Shown here: positions 17,603 through 26,271 of the stretch, one piece after another | Layout: each line of letters begins with the position of its first letter | Numbering within the stretch: position 1 is the first letter of the stretch | DNA from: Thioclava arctica | GTDB taxonomy: Bacteria > Pseudomonadota > Alphaproteobacteria > Rhodobacterales > Rhodobacteraceae | Length of the DNA: 64,000 bases | Assembly: GCF_040892615.1 (NCBI RefSeq) | Contig: NZ_JBFRYC010000002.1 | Location: forward strand, 372,001-436,000 | Direction of reading: 5' to 3' | Notes under the pieces: generated by a model | The model's input: only the letters and a program-made list of their open reading frames with translations | The model's database searches: none | Told to the model about the DNA's origin: nothing | Program-made: the position numbers and the translations under genes

Positions 17603-17757
17603 CGGACCAGAATTCCCAAGTGATGGGCGCACAGCAACGCGTTAGCAATTATTAGCGCCTCTTCAACACTTCGTTGATATCAATGGGCATGGCAGCGTAA
17701 CTTACTGTCAGTGAACAGAAACATCCTTGCATGAGCGTTCGAGCAGGATCGTCTCAG

Positions 17758-18253
17758 ATGACTGACAGAGTCGTCACGACCAAATTTGTAACTGTCGCAT
17801 CGCTAGCCTGCGCCTTTTCACCCATGTCCGCATTTGCCCAAGATAACGCTTGGCGGCAACCTGATGCGCACCCGTCTTTCGGGGGGCGGCAGTCATATTG
17901 ATCTCGATATGATTGGCGTCGCTGGCGCCTATCAGTTCAACGATCAATGGGCGGGGTTTGGGGGCGTTCCGCGCACCAAGATCAGCACGCTCAACGCCAA
18001 GGCAACGACCTTTGGTCTCGGCGTGAGCGATGAGATTGCATCGCTGATCAAATTCAACTCCATCGCGTCGCTGGAATACGCCCGCACCAAAGCCGATCTG
18101 GGCGGTGGAAGCGCCTCGCTGAACACGGTGCGCCTTGGCGTGCCCCTCCCGTTCGGTCAGGCGACGGGAAAAGTGCCGCTGAACAGCGTGGCGGATTCGA
18201 TCTTGAACCCGACCCACAGCGCGCTGCCCTCAACCGTTCTCAGCGCGTTCTAA
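17758..18253 (+). pseudogene. Frameshifted outer-membrane beta-barrel-like gene
   Basis: Two frames together look like one exported protein. From ATG 17758, after AGGA, a signal peptide (ACAFSPMSAFAQD) is read, then a different-looking run to TGA at 17899. The next frame (+1) continues from about 17845 with TLGGNLMRTRL and alternating beta-strand-like stretches (HIDLDMIGVAGAYQF, ATTFGLGVSDEIASL, ASLNTVRLGVPLPFG) to 18253. Dropping one base near 17843-17846 (GATAACG) would join AFAQD to TLGGNL, giving about 164 residues. A run of six Gs lies further on. This is either a true frameshift mutation or a sequencing error. A separate protein from an internal TTG at 17834 would lack a signal peptide. 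Confidence 0.6.
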
Positions 18254-18274
18254 GACGGCTAATACGCAACAGCG

Positions 18275-18306
18275 AAAGGCCGCAGGCGTCAACCTCCGGC
18301 CTTTTT
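18275..18306 (+). terminator. Terminator between the barrel-like gene and the amidase
   Basis: AAAGGCCG pairs with CGGCCTTT (8 bp, extended by 3 bp after one mismatch) and is followed by TTTTTC. The complementary strand has AAA/TTT flanks, so it may also serve the convergent amidase gene. Confidence 0.8.
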
Positions 18307-18334
18307 CATTTGGGACATGGCTGCCCGGCGGCGC

Positions 18335-19021
18335 CTAGCTCGCGCGCCACGCCCCACCATCATCGCCAAAGCGCATCGCAAGATCCGCGACCAGCGCCAT
18401 GTCGGTGGCATCAAGCGGCCCCTGATAGCGCGGACGAAAGCGCAGCCGAAAGGCGGGCAGCAGCGTCTCGATCCCCAGATCGCCATAGCCAAAATTTTGC
18501 GCCAAGGCGCAAAACGTGTCGGCATTGGGCGCAGGTGCATTGCGCGGCTCGGGCCAGATCGACAGGCCCTGACGCGACAAACGCTGCCAATCGAACCGTG
18601 AACCGGGATCGATCTTGCGCCCCGGCGACATATCGGAATGGCCGATGATATTTTCAGGCGGGATCGCCCAGCGCGCCATGATAGCGCCTAGCACACCCTC
18701 AAGCGCGGCCATTTGTGGTTCGGGAAAAGGGCGTTCGCCAAGATTGTCCAACTCGATCCCGATCGAGCGGGAATTCACATCGTCACAGCCGCGCCATTGC
18801 CCTGCCCCGGCATGCCAGGCGCGCATCTCTTCGGGCACCAGTTGCTCGGCCTGCCCATCACTGCCGATCAGCCAATGCGCCGAAACTTCGGCCTCGGGCA
18901 GGCATAGCCGCGTGCGCGCCGAGCCAAAACTGGGCATCGCGGTGTAATGGATCACCACCAGCTCCGGGCGCGCGCCGCCCCGCCGCTCACCGAAATTGGG
19001 TGAGGGCAGCGCGCAGATCAC
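18335..19021 (-). CDS. N-acetylmuramoyl-L-alanine amidase (AmpD type)
   Basis: Zinc amidase that cleaves muropeptides; 228 residues. It has VVIHYTAM (first zinc His), VSAHWLIG, AWHAGAGQW (second His region), IGIELDN and HSDMSPGRKIDPG with the third His and catalytic Lys. This is the AmpD layout, with a C-terminal extension of about 40 residues. No signal peptide, so it probably recycles cytoplasmic anhydromuropeptides. The start is GTG overlapping the stop of the upstream lipoprotein gene by 4 bases, so the two are coupled. Confidence 0.88.
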   Translation of the reverse strand: MICALPSPNFGERRGGARPELVVIHYTAMPSFGSARTRLCLPEAEVSAHWLIGSDGQAEQLVPEEMRAWHAGAGQWRGCDDVNSRSIGIELDNLGERPFPEPQMAALEGVLGAIMARWAIPPENIIGHSDMSPGRKIDPGSRFDWQRLSRQGLSIWPEPRNAPAPNADTFCALAQNFGYGDLGIETLLPAFRLRFRPRYQGPLDATDMALVADLAMRFGDDGGAWRAS

Positions 19022-19731
19022 TGGCGGGCGGCCTGAAACGGTGTCGGATCCCAGCCACAGGCAAATCCATCGCCGTCGGGATCAAGGTTTAGCTTGTCGC
19101 GCTGCGGCCCGCCCGACGACAGAAACGCAATCTGCGCCTGGTCGGCCGAGATATATTTCGCGCAGGCTTTGTCCGTCGAGGTCAGGTGAATTCCGCCGCG
19201 TTTATAGACCGACTGGCCCGGACGGTTGGACACCGACAGCGCATAAGCCGCAAGATTTGGCCCAGACGCATCATTATCCAAGATCGGTTGCGCAGCTACG
19301 GGCGCAGGCGTGGCAGGCAGGCTTGACGCCGTTGTGCTAGACCCGCTTGTCGCGTTCATTGTATCGCCGCTCGGCGCCGTCTGTTGCAACGCCGCCATCG
19401 CATCCGCGCCAATCGTGTCCCCGGCCGTCCTCGACATCGCGGGGGCGGGCACGCTTGGATTATTCCCAATCGTGCCCGTCGCATCAATCGAGGGGGCCGA
19501 AAGCGCATCGGTCGTGCCCGGCATCGCCGTGCCCGTCGCATTGAGGGGCGCGCCATTGGGCGAGGGGTTGGTGCCCGGCTCGCCCGGCATCACGCCTTGG
19601 GCAGTGGGCGGCACGATCGGCTGACCGCGCAACTGCGCCTCGCGCTGTGACTCGGGGCCAGAATCGGGGATTGAGGACACACAGCCCGCAAGGGCCACAA
19701 CGCCACCAAGAACAGCCAAAGCACGCATCAT
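19018..19731 (-). CDS. Lipoprotein with C-terminal excalibur calcium-binding domain
   Basis: A 237-residue envelope protein. The N-terminus is a lipoprotein signal (MMRALAVLGGVVALAGC). A long low-complexity Pro/Ala/Thr/Ser linker (about 20-150) leads to the excalibur domain at the C-terminus, with the DPDGDGFAC loop. Its start lies 1 base after the gatA stop, with GGTGGT as the ribosome site inside the end of gatA. Its stop overlaps the amidase start. Adjacency to a peptidoglycan amidase hints at a wall-associated role; this is inference. Confidence 0.82.
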   Translation of the reverse strand: MMRALAVLGGVVALAGCVSSIPDSGPESQREAQLRGQPIVPPTAQGVMPGEPGTNPSPNGAPLNATGTAMPGTTDALSAPSIDATGTIGNNPSVPAPAMSRTAGDTIGADAMAALQQTAPSGDTMNATSGSSTTASSLPATPAPVAAQPILDNDASGPNLAAYALSVSNRPGQSVYKRGGIHLTSTDKACAKYISADQAQIAFLSSGGPQRDKLNLDPDGDGFACGWDPTPFQAARQ

Positions 19732-19732
19732 A

Positions 19733-21211
19733 TTACCACCATTTTTTCGGTTTCGCGGCAAAGCCTGCCGCCTGTTCCAAAACGTAGGCGTGGTTCAAAA
19801 GTTCCCCTTCTTCCCACGGACGTCCGATCAATTGCAGCCCCAGCGGCAAGCCCTTGGCATCCAGCCCACAGGGAACCGAAATGCCCGGCAGGCCAGCAAG
19901 ATTCACGGTCACGGTGAACACATCATTGAGATACATCGCGACCGGATCAGCATCCGCCATCTCGCCCAGACCAAAGGCCGACGAGGGCGTGGCGGGCGTC
20001 AGGATCGCGTCGATCCCTTGGGCAAAGACTTGCTCGAAATCGCGTTTAATCAGGGCACGCACCTTGCGGGCGCGGTTGTAATAGGCGTCGTAAAAGCCCG
20101 CGCTCAGCACATAGGTGCCGATCATCACGCGGCGCTGAACCTCGGCGCCAAAGCCCTCGGCGCGGGTTTTTTCATACATGTCGGTGATGCCTTCGCCCGC
20201 CGCCAGCTTGGCGCGGTGGCCATAGCGCACCCCATCATAGCGCGCGAGGTTCGAGGAGGCCTCGGCAGGAGCTACGACATAATAGGCGGGCAGCGCGTAT
20301 TTCGTGTGCGGCAACGAGATATCGACAATCTCGGCGCCGGCATCTTTCAGCATCGCGATCCCGTTTTCCCAGAGCTTTTCGATCTCGGCGGGCATGCCCT
20401 CAAGGCGATATTCTTTGGGGATACCGATCTTCTTGCCGCGAATATCGCCCGTCAACATCGCTTCGAAATCAGGAACGGCGATCTCGGTCGAGGTCGAATC
20501 CTTGGGGTCATGGCTGCACATCGTGCCCAGCATGATCGCGGCATCGCGCACCGATTTCGTCATCGGCCCGGCCTGATCGAGGCTAGACGCAAACGCCACC
20601 ACACCCCAGCGCGACACACGCCCATAAGTCGGCTTGATGCCCACGATGCCGGTGAAGGCCGCAGGCTGGCGGATTGAACCGCCAGTATCGGTGCCCGTTG
20701 CTGCCAGACAAAGATCCGCCGCCACAGCCGCCGCCGAGCCACCCGAAGAGCCGCCCGGCGTCAACTGACGGTCATCGACCTTCCACGGGTTCACAACCGG
20801 GCCATAGCAGGCGGATTCGTTGCTCGAGCCCATCGCGAACTCGTCCATGTTGAGCTTGCCCAACATCACCGCGCCCACATCCCACAGGTTCTGCGTCACG
20901 GTCGATTCGTATTCCGGCTTGAACCCTTCGAGGATGTGTGAGGCTGCCTGCGTTGCGACACCCTTGGTCGCGAACAGGTCCTTGATCCCCAGCGGGATGC
21001 CGCACATCGCAGGCGCATCGCCCGACTTGATCCGCGCATCGGCGGCCTTAGCCTGCTCCAGCGCGATCTCGGGGGTTTTGTGCACGAACGCATTCAGCGC
21101 CCCTGCCCCTTCGATCTCGCCCAGACAGGCCTCGGTCAGCTCCACCGAGGTCAGATCGCCCTTGGCCAGCGCATCGCGCGCGGTGGAAATGGTCAGTTTG
21201 TTCAGGCTCAT
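19733..21211 (-). CDS. gatA: Glutamyl-tRNA(Gln)/aspartyl-tRNA(Asn) amidotransferase subunit A
   Basis: Amidase subunit of the GatCAB complex, which makes Gln-tRNA (and Asn-tRNA) by transamidation. The 492-residue protein carries the Ser-cisSer-Lys triad of amidase-signature enzymes: Lys in GIKDLFATKG, Ser pair in TPGGSSGGSA and TGTDTGGSIRQPA. Its ATG overlaps the gatC stop. gatB is not in the window. Confidence 0.97.
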   Translation of the reverse strand: MSLNKLTISTARDALAKGDLTSVELTEACLGEIEGAGALNAFVHKTPEIALEQAKAADARIKSGDAPAMCGIPLGIKDLFATKGVATQAASHILEGFKPEYESTVTQNLWDVGAVMLGKLNMDEFAMGSSNESACYGPVVNPWKVDDRQLTPGGSSGGSAAAVAADLCLAATGTDTGGSIRQPAAFTGIVGIKPTYGRVSRWGVVAFASSLDQAGPMTKSVRDAAIMLGTMCSHDPKDSTSTEIAVPDFEAMLTGDIRGKKIGIPKEYRLEGMPAEIEKLWENGIAMLKDAGAEIVDISLPHTKYALPAYYVVAPAEASSNLARYDGVRYGHRAKLAAGEGITDMYEKTRAEGFGAEVQRRVMIGTYVLSAGFYDAYYNRARKVRALIKRDFEQVFAQGIDAILTPATPSSAFGLGEMADADPVAMYLNDVFTVTVNLAGLPGISVPCGLDAKGLPLGLQLIGRPWEEGELLNHAYVLEQAAGFAAKPKKWW

Positions 21212-21495
21212 TCGACCACCTTCGGCACGGCAAAGAAACCCTCGCGGGCATCGGGCGCGTTTTTCAGAATTTTCTCGGGATAGCCGCCATCGGTGACCAC
21301 ATCTTCGCGCCGCTTCAGGCGCATCGGCGTCACCGAGGTCATCGGCTCCACCCCCTCAACGTCAACTTCGTTGAGCTGCTCCATGAAGGTCAGGATGTTG
21401 GACAGCTCGGATGCAAGCGCAGGAAGGTGGTCTTCGGGCACCCGGATTCGGGCCAGATGCGCCACCTTGCGCGCGGTGTCGATATCAATGGACAT
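21208..21495 (-). CDS. gatC: Glutamyl-tRNA(Gln)/aspartyl-tRNA(Asn) amidotransferase subunit C
   Basis: Small scaffold subunit (95 residues) that stabilises GatA in the GatCAB amidotransferase. It shows the family pattern ARKVAHLARIRV, LSNILTFMEQLNEVD and a closing LRREDVVTDG-like stretch. First gene of the gatC-gatA-lipoprotein-amidase unit; its stop overlaps the gatA start by 4 bases. Confidence 0.95.
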   Translation of the reverse strand: MSIDIDTARKVAHLARIRVPEDHLPALASELSNILTFMEQLNEVDVEGVEPMTSVTPMRLKRREDVVTDGGYPEKILKNAPDAREGFFAVPKVVE

Positions 21496-21635
21496 TGGGT
21501 TACTCCGCTACTCTTGGATCGCGGTTTAGCCCGTGCATCAGCCGCTTTCAAGCGCCCCGCCCGATTGTGAGCGTCCGTCCCCCTATCCGGCGCGGATTTA
21601 CGCCCTAGACTTGGGGAAGACACAAAGGAGGACCA

Positions 21636-22331
21636 ATGATGAAACTGACCTGGCTTGGCCATTCCGGCTTTCGTATCGAGACGGGCGACGCGGTGATCCT
21701 GCTGGACCCGTTCCTGACCGGCTCGCCCGTCTTTCCCGATGACAAACGCGGCGAGGCGATCAAAGGCGCGACCCATATCTTACTGACCCACGGCCATGGC
21801 GATCACGCATCGGATGCGGTGCCAATCGCCAAGGAATTGAGCATCCCGATCTATTGCATCCATGAACTGTCGATCATCCTCGGGGCTGAGGGCGCTGAGG
21901 TTGTGGGCTTTGGCAAGGGCGGCACGGTCGATATTGGCGGCGCAAAGGTGACGATGGTGAATGCGACCCATTCGGCCTCGATCGACTATAAGGGCGGCGA
22001 TCCGATCTATGCCGGACAGCCCGCAGGCTTCATGATCGCGGCGGAAGATCACACGATCTATGTCAGCGGCGACACCGACATCATGGCCGATATGGAATGG
22101 ATGGGCGAGCTGCACCAACCCGATATCGGCATCCTCGCGGCGGGTGGTCATTACACGATGAACATGGAGCGCGCGGCATGGGCGGCCAAGAAATACTTTG
22201 ATTTCAAGACCGTGATCCCCTGCCATTACAAGACATTCGGCCTGCTGGAGCAATCGGCCCAGCCGCTGATCGACGGGCTGGCGGGTGTAAACGTGATCGA
22301 ACCCGAAATCCTCAAACCGATCGAAATCTAA
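21636..22331 (+). CDS. UPF0173 metal-dependent hydrolase
   Basis: Metallo-beta-lactamase-fold hydrolase of 231 residues. It begins with KLTWLGHSGFRIETG and has the metal-binding motif LLTHGHGDHASDA, then NATHSASID, YVSGDTDIM and the C-terminal VIPCHYKTF. These match the YtkL/UPF0173 family. AGGAGG lies just before two adjacent Met codons; either could be used. The substrate is unknown. Divergent from gatC. Confidence 0.9.
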   Translation: MMKLTWLGHSGFRIETGDAVILLDPFLTGSPVFPDDKRGEAIKGATHILLTHGHGDHASDAVPIAKELSIPIYCIHELSIILGAEGAEVVGFGKGGTVDIGGAKVTMVNATHSASIDYKGGDPIYAGQPAGFMIAAEDHTIYVSGDTDIMADMEWMGELHQPDIGILAAGGHYTMNMERAAWAAKKYFDFKTVIPCHYKTFGLLEQSAQPLIDGLAGVNVIEPEILKPIEI

Positions 22332-22413
22332 ACAAAGGCGCGACCGGGCGGCAAGCGATCGCTTGAAGCCCGCCGCCCGGCGCGCTAGATTTTGGCTCTA
22401 GAGGAGGGGCAGT

Positions 22414-22782
22414 ATGTCCGATTTGCTGACGTTCAAGGAAATGTGCGAGCGCTTCGACGTAACGCCGCGCACCTTGCGCTATTACGAGTATATCGAGCTT
22501 CTAAGCCCACAAAAGGAAGGCCGCTCGCGCTTTTATGGTCCGCGTGAGATTGCCCGCATGACGCTGATCCTGCGCGGCCGCCGCTTTGGTTTTTCTCTAG
22601 AAGAGTCGCGGCAATGGCTGCAAATCTATGATCAAAAGGGCACGCAGGAACAAAATCGCGTCTGGATCGAATTGGCCGATCGCCAGCTCGGCATTCTCCG
22701 CGCGCAACGCGATGAGCTGGACAGCGCGATCGAAGATCTCCGACAATTGCGTGATCAGGGCTCGCCCCCCCTTGATTCTTGA
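22414..22782 (+). CDS. MerR family regulator (LiuR-like), first of tandem pair
   Basis: DNA-binding protein of 122 residues with a MerR winged helix (FDVTPRTLRYYEYIELL, then LILRGRRFGFSLEESRQ) and a C-terminal coiled coil. There is no metal-binding or ligand domain. It resembles the second regulator at 23019 along most of its length, so the two look like a tandem duplication. MerR proteins of this short type (LiuR) control branched-chain amino acid and fatty acid degradation in proteobacteria; the acyl-CoA dehydrogenase directly downstream supports this. GAGGAGGGG precedes the start. Confidence 0.85.
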   Translation: MSDLLTFKEMCERFDVTPRTLRYYEYIELLSPQKEGRSRFYGPREIARMTLILRGRRFGFSLEESRQWLQIYDQKGTQEQNRVWIELADRQLGILRAQRDELDSAIEDLRQLRDQGSPPLDS

Positions 22783-22898
22783 CTTCAAAATGCATTCCTT
22801 AGCGTCAGCACGCATGAGAAATCTCAAGCGGGCTTAATAATAAGTTTCGCATTCGGCGAAAGAATATTTCTTGACCGAATGGTTAAAAGTTCCTGACA

Positions 22899-22937
22899 TT
22901 ACGTCACCAAATTCGTGACGCGACGTTACGGTGACGT
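22899..22937. promoter_or_regulatory. Overlapping dyads upstream of the second MerR gene
   Basis: CGTCAC-N7-GTGACG (22902-22920, 19 bp, perfect) is followed by ACGTTAC-G-GTGACGT (22923-22937, one mismatch). A 19-bp dyad is the usual MerR operator size, and the ACGT core recalls LiuR sites. They lie about 80-120 bases before the second MerR start. Which regulator binds is inference. Confidence 0.5.
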
Positions 22938-23018
22938 GCGCGTCAAGAAGTCTTGTAATGTAGGGGCAGTCGTATGATTTGCCCCTGCATTACGCTAAGG
23001 AAACACGGGGCTGAGAGC

Positions 23019-23417
23019 ATGACCGAAGACGAAGTTTTGACGATCCGCGAGATGTGTGACGCGTTCAATGTAACGCCGCGCACCCTGCGGTTCTACGAAA
23101 GCAAGGAGTTGCTGTTCCCAATCCGTGAGGGTCAGAAACGGCTGTTTACGCGGCGTGATCGCGCAAGGCTGAAACTGATCCTGCGCGGCAAGCGTTTCGG
23201 CTTTAGCCTGGAGGATATCCGCCAGCTGCTGGATCTTTACGAAATGGGCGATCAGCAAAAGACGCAGCTGCACGAGACGATTAAAGTCGCGCAGCAAAGA
23301 ATGTCGGAGATGTCGCGCCAACGGGATGAGTTGGGGCAAGCCATTTCCGAACTGGCCGAGCAGATCAGCTGGGCAGAGAAACAACTGGATAAGGCGCGCC
23401 ACACCGACGCGGCCTGA
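23019..23417 (+). CDS. MerR family regulator (LiuR-like), second of tandem pair
   Basis: DNA-binding protein of 132 residues: MerR helix-turn-helix (FNVTPRTLRFYESKELL, LILRGKRFGFSLEDIRQLL) followed by a coiled-coil dimerisation helix. The start at 23019 (MTEDEVLTIREM) aligns with the first MerR copy; an upstream in-frame Met would add residues without similarity. Only 31 bases separate it from the acyl-CoA dehydrogenase, so it is probably co-transcribed with it and autoregulated through the dyads upstream. Confidence 0.87.
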   Translation: MTEDEVLTIREMCDAFNVTPRTLRFYESKELLFPIREGQKRLFTRRDRARLKLILRGKRFGFSLEDIRQLLDLYEMGDQQKTQLHETIKVAQQRMSEMSRQRDELGQAISELAEQISWAEKQLDKARHTDAA

Positions 23418-23448
23418 TCCGCGACTGACGAAAAACCGGGAGGACGCC

Positions 23449-25224
23449 ATGCCGAATTTCACCGCCAACACCAAGGACATGCAGTTCGTGCTGCAAGAGG
23501 TTCTGAAGATCTCGCAGACCGATATTCCGGGCTATGAGGACATGGAGCCCGATTTCACCGAGGCCGTGCTTGATGCCGCCGGTAAGGTCAGCGCCGAAGT
23601 GCTCGCCCCGCTCAATGAAGTTGGCGACAAGGAAGGCTGCGTGCTGGAGAACGGCATGGTCCGCACGCCCAAGGGCTTTGACAAGGCCTTTGCCGCGATG
23701 AAAGACGGCGGCTGGACCGCGCTGGATTGCGACCCCGAATATGGCGGTCAGGGCATGCCTTATGTGCTCAACTGCGCGGTGGGCGAGATGTTCGTGTCCG
23801 CCAACATGGCGTTCAACATGTATCAGGGCCTGACGCATGGCGCCTACTCGGCGATCCACACGCATGGCACGGACGCGCAGAAATCCACCTATCTGCCCAA
23901 GATGGTCACCTGTGACTGGACCGGCACGATGAACCTGACCGAGCCCCATTGCGGCACCGATCTGGGTCTCATGCGCACCAAGGCAGAGCCGCAGGACGAT
24001 GGCTCTTATCTGATCACCGGCACCAAGATCTTCATCTCGGCGGGCGATCATGACCTCTCGGATAACGTGATCCATCTGGTGCTGGCCAAGGCACCGGGCG
24101 GTGGTGAGGGCACCAAAGGTGTGTCGCTGTTCATCGTGCCGAAGTTCCTCGTGAATGACGATGGTTCCCTGGGCGAGCGCAACGCGGTTTCCGTGGGCAA
24201 GCTCGAAGAGAAGATGGGCATCCACGGCAACGCCACTTGCGTGATGAACTACGACAGCGCCAAGGGCTGGCTGCTGGGCGATCTGCACAAGGGCATGCGC
24301 GCGATGTTCACGATGATGAACGAGGCGCGTCTGGGCGTGGGCCTGCAAGGCTACGCCGTGGCCGAGGCCGCCTATCAAGAGGCCGTGGCCTATGCCAAGG
24401 ATCGTCTGCAAGGCCGCGCCGTCACCGGGGCCGAGGCCCCTGACAAGGCCGCCGATCCGATCATCGTGCACCCCGATGTGCGCCGGATGCTGATGGATCA
24501 GAAAAGCTTTGTTGAGGGCGCGCGTGCGTTCACCTTCTGGGGCGCGCATCTGATTGACCGCGTGCACAAGGCGGGTGACAAAGACGCTGACGGGCTGATC
24601 TCGCTGATGACGCCGGTGATCAAGGGCTTCCTGACCGACAAGGGCTTTGAGACCGCAGTGCAGGCCCAGCAGGTGTTCGGCGGCCACGGCTATACCGAAG
24701 ATTGGCCGATGTCGCAGCATGTGCGCGACGCCCGCATCGCGATGATCTATGAGGGCGCGAACGGCATTCAGGCGCTCGATCTGGTGGGCCGCAAGCTCGC
24801 TCAGGACGGTGGCAAGCATGTCATGGCCTTCTTTGAGATGGTCAAGGCCGAGTGCAAGTCGCATGACGGCGATGAGCGCATGAAGCCCTTCACCGATGCG
24901 CTGAAAGTGGCCAGCAAACAGCTTCAGGCGGCGGGCATGTTCTTTATGCAAAGCGGCATGAAGAACCCCAACGCGGCGCTGTCGGGCAGCTATGACTTCA
25001 TGCATCTGATGGGCCATGTCTGCCTTGGCCTGATGTGGACGCGGATGGCAAAAGCCGCCAATGTCGCGCTGGACAATGGGGCGACCGATACCGCGTTCTA
25101 CGAGGGCAAGATCGCCACCGGCCGCTACTACATGGCGCGCCAACTGCCCGCCTGCGCGATGCACCTGGCCCGCATCGAAACAGGGGCCGAAACGGTGATG
25201 GCGCTGGCCGAAGATCAGTTCTGA
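23449..25224 (+). CDS. Acyl-CoA dehydrogenase (long form with C-terminal domain)
   Basis: FAD-dependent dehydrogenase, 591 residues, making 2-enoyl-CoA from acyl-CoA. It has the long N-terminal domain, TGTMNLTEPHCGTDLG (substrate/FAD contact), KIFISAGDHDL, the QVFGGHGYTEDWP and MIYEGANGIQALD motifs of the catalytic end, and a further C-terminal domain of about 120 residues. This layout is shared with the DmdC-type methylmercaptopropionyl-CoA dehydrogenases and general long-chain enzymes; the two cannot be separated by eye. GGGAGG precedes the start. Context (MerR pair upstream, thiolase and FadB 2.6 kb on) favours fatty acid degradation. Confidence 0.9.
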   Translation: MPNFTANTKDMQFVLQEVLKISQTDIPGYEDMEPDFTEAVLDAAGKVSAEVLAPLNEVGDKEGCVLENGMVRTPKGFDKAFAAMKDGGWTALDCDPEYGGQGMPYVLNCAVGEMFVSANMAFNMYQGLTHGAYSAIHTHGTDAQKSTYLPKMVTCDWTGTMNLTEPHCGTDLGLMRTKAEPQDDGSYLITGTKIFISAGDHDLSDNVIHLVLAKAPGGGEGTKGVSLFIVPKFLVNDDGSLGERNAVSVGKLEEKMGIHGNATCVMNYDSAKGWLLGDLHKGMRAMFTMMNEARLGVGLQGYAVAEAAYQEAVAYAKDRLQGRAVTGAEAPDKAADPIIVHPDVRRMLMDQKSFVEGARAFTFWGAHLIDRVHKAGDKDADGLISLMTPVIKGFLTDKGFETAVQAQQVFGGHGYTEDWPMSQHVRDARIAMIYEGANGIQALDLVGRKLAQDGGKHVMAFFEMVKAECKSHDGDERMKPFTDALKVASKQLQAAGMFFMQSGMKNPNAALSGSYDFMHLMGHVCLGLMWTRMAKAANVALDNGATDTAFYEGKIATGRYYMARQLPACAMHLARIETGAETVMALAEDQF

Positions 25225-25247
25225 TCCCAAGCGAACCAAGACCTAAG

Positions 25248-25273
25248 ACGGCGGGCTTTGGCCCGCCGTTTTC
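25248..25273 (+). terminator. Terminator of acyl-CoA dehydrogenase gene
   Basis: A 9-bp perfect stem ACGGCGGGC / GCCCGCCGT with a TTTG loop, followed by TTTTC, 24 bases after the stop. Confidence 0.88.
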
Positions 25274-25371
25274 AGATCGATCACCAGCATGTGCGGTGAA
25301 GTGTCCGGCCGGGCGATTGTGTCAGCCCGGGCGCGCGCTACCCTAGCCTCAATTCGACTCATGAGGTTGCC

Positions 25372-25728
25372 ATGTATCTGGGCACAGCTGAAACCAATCG
25401 CCGCTATGCGGTCGCGCTGTCTGAACTGCGCGCGCGCGGCGTGATTCACGGCCCCCGCCCGCTGCTTGCGCGGGTGATGGCAGCGCTTGGCCTGGAGCCG
25501 CGTCCGGGCCCGTATCTGAGCTGTCGGCAAACCCTGCTGATTTATACCATCGGCTTTGCCATCGCCCGTCTTGTCGTTGATCCGCTGCTAAGCTGGACGA
25601 CAGGATTGTCCTTCGGTGTGCATATCGTCGGGCTGGTGCTGAGCGCGCTGTTTTTCGGCTCCATCGTGGCGGGTCTGCAAATCTGGCGTCAGCATAAATT
25701 GGGCCTGAGCGCCTGGGATCAGCTTTAG
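25372..25728 (+). CDS. Small membrane protein (DUF6404-like, tentative)
   Basis: A 118-residue protein. The first 50 residues are soluble and include GVIHGPRPLLARVMAALGLEPRPGPY. Two hydrophobic segments follow (about 53-75 and 82-104), and the end is LSAWDQL. The pattern of a short cytosolic head plus two membrane helices suits DUF6404-type proteins, but this assignment is from memory of the pattern. GAGG lies before the start. No function known. Confidence 0.6.
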   Translation: MYLGTAETNRRYAVALSELRARGVIHGPRPLLARVMAALGLEPRPGPYLSCRQTLLIYTIGFAIARLVVDPLLSWTTGLSFGVHIVGLVLSALFFGSIVAGLQIWRQHKLGLSAWDQL

Positions 25729-25815
25729 ACGCGACGGCCCCATAGCCACGCCCCAAGCCCATGGCCACGCCCCAAGATTATGCTAAACTGTGGCGGCACA
25801 GCTTCGGAGCGCCAG

Positions 25816-26271
25816 ATGATGCCTCAAAATCCGACTTTTCCAACAGCGCGTGGCGGCTGCCAATGCGGTGCGATCCGATTCACCGTGTCCGAAGGCCCCG
25901 CCAAAGCCGGTCTTTGCCATTGCCGGATGTGCCAGCGCGCCACCGGAAATGCCTTTGCGCCGCTTTTCGAGGTGCCCGGTGCGCGGGTCGAATGGCAGGG
26001 CGAGACGCCACGCGAATGGGCCTCGTCCAACATCTCTGTGCGCGGGTTTTGCCCGACCTGCGGCACGCCGCTCTATTTGCGGACGGGCGACACGATAGAA
26101 ATCATGGCGGGCTGCTTTGCCCCCGATTTCCCCTATCAACCGTGCGACCAAGGCGGGATCGAGGCAAAGGTGGGCTGGCTCGACCAGCTAAGCCACCTGC
26201 CCGCACATGACACTTATCCCGATCTGATCGCACAGGTCGTTTCGAACCAAGCCCCCGAGGAGCGCGGATGA
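25816..26271 (+). CDS. GFA family (glutathione-dependent formaldehyde-activating-like) protein
   Basis: Zinc protein of 151 residues. The GFA cysteine pattern is complete: GGCQCGAIRF, LCHCRMCQRATG and GFCPTCGTPL. The start at 25816 is chosen from GGAG 6 bases upstream. Most members have no demonstrated activity, and the name reflects only one studied enzyme. The next small gene starts 4 bases before its stop. Confidence 0.87.
   Translation: MMPQNPTFPTARGGCQCGAIRFTVSEGPAKAGLCHCRMCQRATGNAFAPLFEVPGARVEWQGETPREWASSNISVRGFCPTCGTPLYLRTGDTIEIMAGCFAPDFPYQPCDQGGIEAKVGWLDQLSHLPAHDTYPDLIAQVVSNQAPEERG

Noticed and set aside
17834..18253. Independent protein from an internal TTG start
   Set aside because: It would lack a signal peptide although its sequence is barrel-like, and a signal peptide lies directly upstream in another frame, so a frameshifted single gene is more likely.
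23449..25224. Firm naming as dmdC (methylmercaptopropionyl-CoA dehydrogenase)
   Set aside because: The length and C-terminal domain fit, but general long-chain acyl-CoA dehydrogenases share them, and the neighbours are ordinary beta-oxidation genes.
23365..25239. A 624-codon open frame antisense to the acyl-CoA dehydrogenase
   Set aside because: Same reason: fully antisense to a gene with confirmed motifs, with shadow-type composition.
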